NCBI GenBank assembly: GCA_004297865.1
Contig: SCSO01000201.1
Location: 1-24,398 of the forward strand
DNA length: 24,398 nt
Direction of reading: 5' to 3'
From: Legionella sp.
Lineage (GTDB): Bacteria; Pseudomonadota; Gammaproteobacteria; Legionellales; Legionellaceae
The notes under the pieces are model-generated. The model worked only from the letters and a program-made list of their open reading frames with translations. It did not search any database and was not told the origin of the DNA. How positions within the stretch are numbered: the stretch's first letter is position 1; each line of letters begins with the position of its first letter. A program made the translations under genes and the position numbers. Below, in pieces: positions 1-6,416 of this stretch.

Positions 1-1
1 G

Positions 2-457
2 CGCGCAGTAGAAGCTGGCGTTCATGCTTATGCTTGTCGTTCCGGGCAATATCAAGCCATTACGCGATGGCGCTATTCCGATGGCATTCTAACCGGCGAA
101 CTCACCGCTCCTATTATTGTCGGTACCGTGGGCGGAGTAACCTCCTTACATCCTACGGCAAAATTGTGTCTGCGCATGATGGATGTGCAATCAGCCAATG
201 AGCTATCACGAGTAATCGCGGCTGTAGGTTTAGTGCAAAATTTAGGAGCCATTAAAGCCTTATGTACGGATGGCATTATTCAGGGACATATGAAATTGCA
301 CATAGATAATTTATTATTAGTAGCTGGAGCTAATGAAAAGGAAATGCCCGTGTTAAAAGAGCGCTTGCAGCAATGGTTAGATAAAAATAAACGCGTCAGC
401 TTGAATAATGCCCATTATTTATTAGCTGAAATTAGACAAACCTTGCTTGCCGTATGA
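2..457 (+). CDS. mvaA: Hydroxymethylglutaryl-CoA reductase, class II, C-terminal part (5' end outside window)
   Basis: This is the C-terminal 151 codons of an HMG-CoA reductase, which converts HMG-CoA to mevalonate with NAD(P)H at the committed step of the mevalonate pathway. The frame is open from base 2. It shows the family segment VEAGVHAYACRSGQY, then VGTVGGVTSLHPTAK, and near the end IIQGHMKLHIDNLLLVAGA, whose GHM histidine matches the catalytic His of class II (bacterial) reductases. The HPTAK segment and the short C-terminal helical tail fit class II rather than the eukaryotic class I. The stop codon overlaps the start of the next gene by four bases (ATGA), so the two are translationally coupled and form an isoprenoid operon. 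The real start lies upstream of the window; the GTG at 128 is internal. Confidence 0.93.
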   Translation, partial: RAVEAGVHAYACRSGQYQAITRWRYSDGILTGELTAPIIVGTVGGVTSLHPTAKLCLRMMDVQSANELSRVIAAVGLVQNLGAIKALCTDGIIQGHMKLHIDNLLLVAGANEKEMPVLKERLQQWLDKNKRVSLNNAHYLLAEIRQTLLAV

Positions 458-1317
458 AATGGTTAATTCCCGCTAAGACGTTTTTATTAGGTGAGTACGC
501 TGCACTCGCTGGTGCGTCTGCTATTGTGTTAACCACTACTCCTTACTTTAAACTCAAACTCAGTGAAGACGCCGGTTTAGAAGGTATACATCCTGAATCT
601 CCCGCTGGTCTATTTTGGACACAGCAAAAGCATACTCAAGGCCTCATTTGGCATGATCCTTATCAAGGCTGTGGTGGCTTAGGCGCTTCTAGTGCTCAAT
701 TTTTAGCAAGTTATTTGGCCAGTTGCTCCTTACAAAATATCTTACCCAAATTAAATGCCACTTTACGCTCCTATTATCAATATGCATGGCCTGGTCAGGG
801 CATACGCCCCAGTGGTTATGATGTGATTGCACAAGCTCGGCAAGGTTGTGTTTTTATTAACAAAGAACTGAACATTATTCAATCTTACCCCTGGCCCTTT
901 AAAGATTTATCGTTTCTACTGATTCATACTGGAGTCAAATTAGCCACCCATGATCATTTGCAAACGACTCCCCTGCCGGCAGGCATAGAAGAATTAGCGG
1001 CAACCGTCGAGCAAGCTCGCATAGCCTTTGAGAACAGGGACAGTGCTTTATTAATTCAGGCTATTAACACGTATCATGAGCAATTAAAGCAACGCCAATG
1101 CGTGGCTAAACACAGCTTAGAGTTCCTGGATTATTTAAAAACTTACCCAGAGATTCTAGCTAGTAAAGGTTGTGGTGCCATGGGAGCAGATATTTTGCTG
1201 GTGCTTTGCGCGAAAAAAGACGTCCTTTCTTTGAAAAATCAACTGATGCGTAATAATTGTTCTATATTAGGTACTGAAGAGGATTTAACCCCCGTAAATG
1301 CACCTTTTTTTGTTTAA
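454..1317 (+). CDS. GHMP-family kinase of the mevalonate pathway (mevalonate or phosphomevalonate kinase)
   Basis: This 287-residue ATP-dependent small-molecule kinase probably phosphorylates mevalonate or phosphomevalonate. GHMP motif 1 is PAKTFLLGEYAAL (residues 6-18), the phosphate-binding loop is GCGGLGASSA (72-81), PSGYD at 119-123 carries the likely catalytic Asp123, and motif 3 is GCGAMGAD (239-246). The length is slightly short for mevalonate kinases (about 300-330 residues). It overlaps the HMG-CoA reductase gene by four bases, which places it firmly in the mevalonate operon. The family is clear. Which step it performs cannot be read from the motifs; phosphomevalonate kinase is my first guess. 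The GASSA variant of the usual GLGSSA loop is a small deviation. Confidence 0.85.
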   Translation: MKWLIPAKTFLLGEYAALAGASAIVLTTTPYFKLKLSEDAGLEGIHPESPAGLFWTQQKHTQGLIWHDPYQGCGGLGASSAQFLASYLASCSLQNILPKLNATLRSYYQYAWPGQGIRPSGYDVIAQARQGCVFINKELNIIQSYPWPFKDLSFLLIHTGVKLATHDHLQTTPLPAGIEELAATVEQARIAFENRDSALLIQAINTYHEQLKQRQCVAKHSLEFLDYLKTYPEILASKGCGAMGADILLVLCAKKDVLSLKNQLMRNNCSILGTEEDLTPVNAPFFV

Positions 1318-1359
1318 TTGCTATCGATAAAGATAGTCACAAAAAAGTTTGAAAAACAC

Positions 1360-1387
1360 TTGCAATAAAATCTTGATACGGTATGAT
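1360..1387 (+). promoter_or_regulatory. Probable sigma70 promoter of the tRNA pair
   Basis: TTGCAA at 1360-1365 and TATGAT at 1382-1387 are separated by 16 bases. The predicted transcript start, near 1394, is about 7 bases before the mature 5' end of tRNA-Lys. No convincing terminator separates this from the kinase gene; the only hairpin there (1321-1336) is a weak 5-bp stem. Confidence 0.6.
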
Positions 1388-1400
1388 TTCAACCTCTTTA

Positions 1401-1476
1401 GGGCCGTTAGCTCAGGTGGTAGAGCAGGAGGCTTTTAACCTCTGTGTCATAAGTTCGAATCTTATACGGCCCACCA
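1401..1476 (+). tRNA. tRNA-Lys (anticodon UUU)
   Basis: A full 76-base cloverleaf. The acceptor arms GGGCCGT and ACGGCCC pair perfectly, the D-stem is GCTC/GAGC, and the anticodon stem GGAGG/CCTCT closes the loop CTTTTAA with anticodon TTT. The T-arm is ATAAG-TTCGAAT-CTTAT, and a genomically encoded CCA occupies 1474-1476. It is followed 37 bases later by tRNA-Arg, so the two are probably transcribed together. Confidence 0.97.
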
Positions 1477-1513
1477 GATTTACCTCAGTATCAAACAACC
1501 GAAATACCCCTTT

Positions 1514-1590
1514 GCGCTCGTAGCTCAGCTGGATAGAGTACTAGGCTTCGAACCTAGGTGTCGGGGGTTCGAGTCCCTCCGAGCGCGCCA
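1514..1590 (+). tRNA. tRNA-Arg (anticodon UCG)
   Basis: A full 77-base cloverleaf. The acceptor is GCGCTCG/CGAGCGC with discriminator G and encoded CCA (1588-1590). The anticodon stem CTAGG/CCTAG holds the loop CTTCGAA with anticodon TCG, which reads CGN arginine codons. The T-arm is GGGGG-TTCGAGT-CCCTC. An accessory-looking gene block starts directly downstream, but I found no copy of the tRNA 3' end elsewhere in the window, so integration here is not shown. Confidence 0.97.
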
Positions 1591-1600
1591 GTTTCACGAT

Positions 1601-1629
1601 TTTACAAATAAACGATCACTAAGTATCAT
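1601..1629 (+). promoter_or_regulatory. Probable sigma70 promoter of the Sel1-repeat gene
   Basis: TTTACA (1601-1606) and TATCAT (1624-1629) have a 17-base spacer, 11 bases after the CCA end of tRNA-Arg. The predicted start near 1636 leaves a leader of about 28 bases. The gene therefore seems to be transcribed independently of the tRNAs. Confidence 0.55.
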
Positions 1630-1663
1630 TCACATCCCAAACCAAACAGAATAAGAGTTTAGA

Positions 1664-2260
1664 ATGAATGAGAAATTTGAAAGCAATGATGATAGTGTTA
1701 ATGCTAATAGTGGTATTGAGTCGAATGTTCTTAGGTACTTAAATGTGTTACAAGAAGTACTAGATCCTGATGAAAGATTAAAAGCTCTCCCCACTAGTGT
1801 TACGACTCTTGATCTAAGTATGCTTATTTCTTTGTATGATGAAGAGCCTGAAGTTGTTCCTGCTAGAGCTTTAAATACTTCTCCTGATACTCATTATTCT
1901 GCAGTAAATAACCCTACTTTATTTGGCTCCAGTGTTAGATCTGTTGTTGATGAATGGGATCAAAAACTCATCGCTAGATATGAACGGGAAATTGCAAGAG
2001 GGTCAAGCGAGGCCATGGTCGCACTTGCAAAAATGCATCAGAATGGTAGGACTGGTATCGTTAATTTCCCCGCTGCCATAGATCTCCTTGAGCAAGCAAT
2101 TTCACTGGAATCAAAGGAAGCCATGTTGGCTCGTGCCAATATGCATAGGGTGGGTGCAGGTGGTCCAATTGATAATGGCGCAGCAAATACCCTAATTCAG
2201 CGAGCCCGAGATAATGAAGTAAATGAATCAGACGTTTTTGATGAGCTATACCGACCCTGA
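1664..2260 (+). CDS. Sel1-like repeat protein, candidate secreted effector
   Basis: This 198-residue protein has no signal peptide or membrane segment. Residues about 115-150 (EAMVALAKMHQNGRTG...AAIDLLEQA) and 151-185 (KEAMLARANMHRVGAGG...AANTLIQRA) match the Sel1 repeat pattern: alternating small and large residues, a glycine turn, then an AA-L--A helix. Such solenoids bind proteins; in Legionellales, Sel1 proteins often act at the host interface. The first 110 residues are acidic and polar with no recognisable domain. The start follows a weak AGAG-like ribosome site. The gene sits alone between the tRNAs and a convergent minus-strand gene. The fold call is fairly sure; a role as an injected effector is inference. 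Confidence 0.7.
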   Translation: MNEKFESNDDSVNANSGIESNVLRYLNVLQEVLDPDERLKALPTSVTTLDLSMLISLYDEEPEVVPARALNTSPDTHYSAVNNPTLFGSSVRSVVDEWDQKLIARYEREIARGSSEAMVALAKMHQNGRTGIVNFPAAIDLLEQAISLESKEAMLARANMHRVGAGGPIDNGAANTLIQRARDNEVNESDVFDELYRP

Positions 2261-2271
2261 TTCAATCAGGG
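2255..2271. repeat. Perfect hairpin overlapping the end of the Sel1 gene
   Basis: CCCTGATT and AATCAGGG are 8-base arms around one central base, overlapping the stop codon of the Sel1 gene. No T-run follows on either strand, so it is not a classical terminator, though it could stabilise mRNA 3' ends between the two convergent genes. Confidence 0.5.
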
Positions 2272-2289
2272 CAGGAAAAAATCAGAATC

Positions 2290-2325
2290 GTAGCCTGTAT
2301 TACGACTTTGTCTAATACAGGCTAC
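2290..2325. repeat. Dispersed palindromic repeat, full copy (GTAGCCTGTATTA family)
   Basis: Two perfect 13-base arms, GTAGCCTGTATTA (2290-2302) and TAATACAGGCTAC (2313-2325), surround a 10-base centre that itself holds GAC/GTC. The same arm sequence recurs twice at 4957-5048 and as a half copy at 7774-7786. This is therefore a repeated mobile-type sequence, not a local coincidence. Confidence 0.85.
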
Positions 2326-2365
2326 ATTTGACTACCGTCACGTTCTCTCTTATTTAGATAATGAT

Positions 2366-2383
2366 GTTGGGTCATGACCCAAC
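2366..2383. repeat. 18-bp perfect palindrome (TGGGTCATGACCCA family)
   Basis: GTTGGGTCATGACCCAAC reads identically on both strands. A second copy with the same 14-base core lies at 7752-7765. In both places it is close to a GTAGCCTGTATTA repeat, so the two palindromes may belong to one composite element. Confidence 0.8.
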
Positions 2384-2392
2384 CTACAATTC

Positions 2393-3601
2393 CTACTTCA
2401 TTTCATTTTTAGGTTTATTTTTAGCATCTTCCTCAATCGTTGACGAAGAAGGATTCTGAGATCCAGAAAAGAAACTATTTGGATTCGCTTCCCCTGGCAC
2501 GTTATTACTGCCCCCTACTTCTGCAGTCAAAGTATTAGCTTTATCGCCAAGTTTTACACCATCCAAGTATTTTTTAAATATAGAAACGTTGTTCCCGCGA
2601 TAATCCGTACTGAGTATTGGAAAGATGAGATGTTGAAAACAAGAAGCGCGTTGTTCAATTTCCTCACGATATATTCGCGCAACGGTATCAGGCGAATTTT
2701 TAAATGCGCCACAGCCCCAAGCGCCTAAAATAGCATTAGGTCTTTTGGCAAGTATCAAGGTATCTAATTGCGCCGCTATACGTCGTCTTAAATCTTCTTC
2801 ATAAGTCTTGATTACTGCTTTATCTAGCAAATTTAGTTGATTATCAGAAAGATCCGGTGCAGCCGCCCTCATCTCAAAAAAGGGAAATATGTCCTCATCG
2901 GCAAGCATCGGAAAGCTTGTATCGCTAGCGGCTAATAGTAGTGGACCACTCTTATCGTTCCCTTCATTAATATATAAATCTTCAGGTCCCCTAAAACAAA
3001 TTTGTACATTTTCATTCAAAAACACTATGTAGGCTTTAGGAATGTTTTGACCTCTTAGCCGCCTTAAATCCCTAAGTTCCTCATCGGTCATTTGTTCTAG
3101 TGCAGATATACGAGCAGTCATACCTTCGTTATATTCAAAACTCATACTGTCTCTATTGAAAGAAACACCTTCATCTAATAAGGAAAGGATGCAGGTACTT
3201 CGATGCCAGACATTTTCTTCCTGAGCAGCCCCCCCTTCCAAAACAGCGCCCCCAGGAAATGAGGCATTAGCCATATTAAGGACGGTGTAAGGGAGACCAT
3301 AGGTTTTCGTTGCTTCTAAAGTAACGTCGCCCCAATCTTGAGCTGTGACACTCACCACTTGAGGAAATTCCTTGCTCGACTTTTGCCAAGCGCTTAAATT
3401 AGTCTTTGCTTTTCTTTGTAATTGTTCATATTTAGCAGGATCAATAATATGCTCTATAGTGGTTCCAACACTTTTATGGCGCCAACCTTTCTCTGAAACG
3501 AAACCATACAAAACACCGGGTTTGTTCTGTTCATGAACTGTTTTAATCACCTGAAATAAATCGGGTCGAAGAGTCTGTAACAGTTTAGAAAGTGTACGCA
3601 T
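2393..3601 (-). CDS. PARG-like macrodomain protein (TIGR02452-type), putative ADP-ribose glycohydrolase effector
   Basis: This 402-residue protein carries the hallmarks of bacterial PARG-type macrodomains, which remove ADP-ribose from proteins. VLNMANASFPGG (107-118) is followed by AQEE (126-129), matching the PARG signature GGG-x(6-8)-QE with the third Gly replaced by Ala. ILGAWGCGAFKN (291-302) matches the second nucleotide-binding loop of the family. The last 50 residues are polar and disordered-looking and end in a Glu/Lys-rich stretch (IEEDAKNKPKNE), like the Glu-rich C-termini of Dot/Icm substrates. AAGGA nine bases before the ATG supports the start. The gene lies downstream of, and in the same direction as, the transferase-like gene, 103 bases away and with its own possible promoter. 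The fold is fairly certain; the substrate and secretion are inferred. Confidence 0.82.
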   Translation of the reverse strand: MRTLSKLLQTLRPDLFQVIKTVHEQNKPGVLYGFVSEKGWRHKSVGTTIEHIIDPAKYEQLQRKAKTNLSAWQKSSKEFPQVVSVTAQDWGDVTLEATKTYGLPYTVLNMANASFPGGAVLEGGAAQEENVWHRSTCILSLLDEGVSFNRDSMSFEYNEGMTARISALEQMTDEELRDLRRLRGQNIPKAYIVFLNENVQICFRGPEDLYINEGNDKSGPLLLAASDTSFPMLADEDIFPFFEMRAAAPDLSDNQLNLLDKAVIKTYEEDLRRRIAAQLDTLILAKRPNAILGAWGCGAFKNSPDTVARIYREEIEQRASCFQHLIFPILSTDYRGNNVSIFKKYLDGVKLGDKANTLTAEVGGSNNVPGEANPNSFFSGSQNPSSSTIEEDAKNKPKNEMK

Positions 3602-3633
3602 AAAATAAATTCCTTAAGCTGCTTTTTTTTGCG

Positions 3634-3662
3634 AATATACTAGCATTATGCTTACAAGATAA
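3634..3662 (-). promoter_or_regulatory. Possible promoter of the PARG-like gene
   Basis: On the minus strand TTATCT (3657-3662) and TATATT (3634-3639) have a 17-base spacer. The -10 box is good and the -35 box poor. If real, the hydrolase is transcribed separately from the transferase-like gene upstream. Confidence 0.35.
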
Positions 3663-3704
3663 CCAATTTCACCCTAATTTCCTTATGAACAGTCAACATT
3701 TAAA

Positions 3705-4763
3705 CTACTCCTTACCTAATGAATTTACATCGGGTGTAGGTTCTTTTTCTTCCAGTCTATTAGTTGATTTCACTTTTTCCCTTGTGTATTCCACAAGAGC
3801 AGGGGTATCACCAATTTTAATTGAGCTAGGTACTTTATCTAGGACGAAGGTTTCAGTTGTACTAAAATTTGCGTCCAATTCATCTAAGACACCTGAGTCT
3901 ACTAAAGCTTTAGCGTCATTAAGCGTAACAGGTCTTTCGTCGCGAGCTATTAACTCCATTTCAATACTTCTTTGAATTATCCTGTCCATAGCGGTTCGCT
4001 CATAGGCTATAACCACATCAAGAGCACACACTCTTCTTTGAAAATCAGGATTAGTCAGGTCCTTAACATGTGCAGGTTCAGATGATGACATGAAAGGAGC
4101 CAATATACGTCCAGGCCCACTAACTTTTACAAGTTTCATCACATCCCGAGAAGTCCATAAGCGCCAATCATCGTCCGCTTCTGATCCCAAAATCACCGTG
4201 ACTTCATTATTGTTTGCCGTAATATCGATTGCAGATTTGTATATTGTTTGTGTATCCATATCACGCTGTTGTACATCCATCCTTAATTTATTGTAAGCTT
4301 CAAAGCTTTCTCTATCCAAATGTAGAAGTTTTTGCGGCCGCGTGAAGACCATGGGTAATCCCATGACCCAGATATAACCGGTACATGGAATTAAAGGTAT
4401 GCCTGCTGCATAGGGCTTTACTGTGTTTGCATCTGGAGATGTGGAAAGAAAAAAACGACTATCATTTTCAACAACAAATTCAGGAATACTTAAAGAAGTT
4501 CCTTTTCTACTGCTTTTAGGCTGCCTTCCTAAACGATTGGATTGAACTGCATCAGCGATTTCTCCGTCGCCAATCGTTCCTCTATAGATAACATCACGAC
4601 CAGTCGGTAAGGAGTGCATTAATTTATCAATGCCTTCTTTTCTTTGATCTGCTTTAAGACTAGTAACAGTTGAGCTTACCTTCCCAAAAAAAGATGTATT
4701 TTCCAACATCGCCTTCTGTATAGCAGAAACAAATACCCCAGCTTTATCAAGTTTTCCCTTCAT
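3705..4763 (-). CDS. Putative mono-ADP-ribosyltransferase effector (R-STS motifs)
   Basis: In this 352-residue protein, residues 56-63 (RDVIYRGT) match the NAD-binding Arg strand of arginine-type ADP-ribosyltransferases. FFLSTSPDANTVKPYA (104-119) matches the STS strand and following helix of the same fold, with spacing normal for the family. The third element, the catalytic Glu, is less clear: NNEVTVIL puts Glu187 in the expected E-V context, but the residue two before it is Asn, not Glu or Gln. About 150 C-terminal residues have no recognised domain and end in an acidic tail (EEKEPTPD). A strong GAGG ribosome site precedes the ATG. A PARG-like hydrolase gene follows at once, which supports an ADP-ribosylation role. 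This is a motif-based inference; NAD could be used differently or the protein could be inactive. Confidence 0.6.
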   Translation of the reverse strand: MKGKLDKAGVFVSAIQKAMLENTSFFGKVSSTVTSLKADQRKEGIDKLMHSLPTGRDVIYRGTIGDGEIADAVQSNRLGRQPKSSRKGTSLSIPEFVVENDSRFFLSTSPDANTVKPYAAGIPLIPCTGYIWVMGLPMVFTRPQKLLHLDRESFEAYNKLRMDVQQRDMDTQTIYKSAIDITANNNEVTVILGSEADDDWRLWTSRDVMKLVKVSGPGRILAPFMSSSEPAHVKDLTNPDFQRRVCALDVVIAYERTAMDRIIQRSIEMELIARDERPVTLNDAKALVDSGVLDELDANFSTTETFVLDKVPSSIKIGDTPALVEYTREKVKSTNRLEEKEPTPDVNSLGKE

Positions 4764-4903
4764 GCTGCCGCCTCAAAATGAAAACCGCCCAAAATGCATG
4801 TAATTTGAGCATAAATATCATATTTTAAGCATAGCAGAAGAGGTTAATTTGTGTGAATTTGCCAAGAGGATTTAAGATAATCTAATGAAATATAATATAA
4901 ATT

Positions 4904-5085
4904 AAAATCAATGGGGTCAGTCTCTGAGGTATCCCCAGGAACTTTTTTAAATATAGTTGTAGCCTGTATTAGACGAAGTCGTAATACAGGAACTCGCGTT
5001 TTGTGGCACATATTCCTGTATTACGACTTCGTCTAATACAGGCTACAAACTAGATAAAATCAATCGAGTTTGACCCATTGATTTT
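4904..5085. mobile_element. MITE-like nested inverted-repeat element, no coding capacity
   Basis: The 325-base gap between the transferase-like gene and the LprI-like gene holds no gene but a highly ordered repeat. The outer arms AAAATCAATGGGGTCA (4904-4919) and TGACCCATTGATTTT (5071-5085) are inverted copies with a one-base indel. Inside are two perfect 36-base inverted arms (4957-4992 and 5013-5048) around a 20-base spacer. Each 36-base arm is itself a near-palindrome of the GTAGCCTGTATTA family. Terminal inverted repeats without a transposase suggest a non-autonomous element moved in trans. The right edge abuts the stop codon of the next gene at 5089. Confidence 0.7.
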
Positions 5086-5088
5086 GAT

Positions 5089-5580
5089 TTATTCGTTATT
5101 TTCCGGTGTTAACTTTTCTAAATCTAATCGTCTAGTTACCGTTGCATCTAATAGACATTTCAATTTATCGACTGTTCCATCAGTAATTTTTTCTGGATTC
5201 CTTACCAGCTTGGGATCATCAGTCCATGAACAACGACTAGAGCGGAAACTGATAAAATCCTTTTGTTGCTTTTCAAAAGTCTTTTTTTGCTTCGCGGGTA
5301 ATTTGTTGTAATATTCCACCGCTAGGTTCTGGACGAGTTTATCTTGAAATTGCACTTCGTTTGGTAAACAGTATTGATATGGCTTATGTTTAGCATGCTT
5401 TGCCATACAATCGAAAAAACCTGTTGTTAAAGTTCCCTTATTAGGAAGATCAACAAATTCCATCATTTTTTCGGGAGTCCAATTTACATCTTGCGCAAAT
5501 TCATTCGCGGCAAAGGCACCTGTAGATACAAATAACATCATTGCTAAAATTTCAGCTAAAAAAACTTTATCCTTGTTCAT
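5089..5580 (-). CDS. Periplasmic LprI/DUF1311-like Cys-rich protein
   Basis: This 163-residue protein has a cleavable signal peptide (hydrophobic core, GAFA just before residue 25). The mature part resembles the LprI/DUF1311 family, one member of which inhibits lysozyme: a Leu/Tyr helix (YYNKLPAKQK), a Gln/aromatic/Arg segment (KQQKDFISFRSSRC), then a Cys followed by T-R---LEKL at the end (LKCLLDATVTRRLDLEKL). Four cysteines in the mature part could form two disulfides. GGAG seven bases before the ATG and a readable upstream promoter support the start. It precedes the MITE-like element. The family call is moderate; lysozyme inhibition itself is not demonstrated by anything visible. Confidence 0.62.
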   Translation of the reverse strand: MNKDKVFLAEILAMMLFVSTGAFAANEFAQDVNWTPEKMMEFVDLPNKGTLTTGFFDCMAKHAKHKPYQYCLPNEVQFQDKLVQNLAVEYYNKLPAKQKKTFEKQQKDFISFRSSRCSWTDDPKLVRNPEKITDGTVDKLKCLLDATVTRRLDLEKLTPENNE

Positions 5581-5611
5581 AATTGCTCCATAGTTTATTC
5601 CTGCATTTGAC

Positions 5612-5639
5612 TGTATATCTATTCCTGTTTTTTGTCTAA
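5612..5639 (-). promoter_or_regulatory. Probable promoter of the LprI-like gene
   Basis: On the minus strand TTAGAC (5634-5639) and TATACA (5612-5617) have a 16-base spacer, giving a leader of about 25 bases before the ATG at 5580. Confidence 0.4.
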
Positions 5640-5663
5640 TACCTTAAACCAATAATATTACCC

Positions 5664-6302
5664 TCAGCGTAAACTACTTTGCTTCAAAAACAGGAGCCAT
5701 TTAGCCCTATTCTCAGATCCCATATCTGCTTTTTTAATCGCATAATGCAACACATAAATCCCATCTTTTCCTTTAATAACCTTTTGCAACTCATCTTGTC
5801 TTAAATTGACAGGGTCTTTTATTCTGAATTCAAAAATCACTTCATTAGGTTGTTGCTCAAGAAATTCTGTTTCAATGACTAAATTCATTTGCTGCAACTG
5901 TTTAAGCACATTATTAGCGAAGTCCTGTGCGGAAACGTCTGTTAACCCTGCAAAAAATTGCGTAGTGATTAATTCTTGCCATTGATTAATGTCATCGCCA
6001 AAAGGAATGTATTCTAGAGTCACATTACTACCATTTTGTTTACCCCAGGCCAATTTCCAAGGACGACTGTCCATTTGAATGTTTTGCTTTTCTAATGACA
6101 CCATACTGGGATCCACAGGCGTTTGCTCTATGGGTTTGGTGCTACAATACATTTGTCCTTTGTAGGTAACGTATTCAATGCATTTAGGATCGAGATCCTT
6201 AGTGACTTTGATCAAATTGGCTGGTAATTGCGCTTCAACCGTCCCGGCATAGCAATTAGAGGTCATTAATAAAACACAGCAGCATCTTATTAAATAGTTC
6301 AT
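5664..6302 (-). CDS. Exported protein of unknown function
   Basis: This 212-residue protein begins with a short signal peptide (NYLIRCCCVLLMTSNCYAG) and has no lipobox, so it should be periplasmic or secreted. I do not recognise the family. The mature part contains a soluble alpha/beta-looking region with KLAWGKQNGSNVTLEYIPFG (83-102), then NQWQELITTQFF, and a C-terminal stretch (DGIYVLHYAIKKADMG) that resembles the strand-rich end of small bacterial exported proteins. The ribosome site is weak. It lies 83 bases upstream of the LprI-like gene on the same strand, so they may be co-expressed although the latter appears to have its own promoter. It diverges from the lipoprotein gene across 114 bases. 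Confidence 0.72.
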   Translation of the reverse strand: MNYLIRCCCVLLMTSNCYAGTVEAQLPANLIKVTKDLDPKCIEYVTYKGQMYCSTKPIEQTPVDPSMVSLEKQNIQMDSRPWKLAWGKQNGSNVTLEYIPFGDDINQWQELITTQFFAGLTDVSAQDFANNVLKQLQQMNLVIETEFLEQQPNEVIFEFRIKDPVNLRQDELQKVIKGKDGIYVLHYAIKKADMGSENRAKWLLFLKQSSLR

Positions 6303-6416
6303 GAGGTTGGTCCATAAGGAAACTATTTATGAGTATAGTCCAAATGGTTTGCATTCTTCCATTATTCCATATTAAGATTTAAGCAGACGGAGTATTTAGA
6401 TTAATTAAGGACAATA

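Noticed and set aside
1321..1336. Hairpin after the GHMP kinase gene as a terminator
   Set aside because: Only a 5-bp AT-rich stem, followed by A's rather than T's.
1571..1590. tRNA-Arg 3' end as an attachment site of an integrated island
   Set aside because: No second copy of the tRNA end and no integrase gene are present in the window.
2290..2325. Palindromic repeat as an intrinsic terminator
   Set aside because: No T-run follows on either strand, and the same sequence occurs at unrelated places.
3685..3975. Plus-strand ORF of 96 codons
   Set aside because: It is antisense to the C-terminal part of the transferase-like gene, without a ribosome site or recognisable content.
2393..4763. 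The gene pair as a DarT/DarG-type toxin-antitoxin system
   Set aside because: The hydrolase has the PARG/TIGR02452 signature, not a DarG-type macrodomain; both proteins are long with disordered acidic tails, and the genes are 103 bases apart with possible separate promoters.
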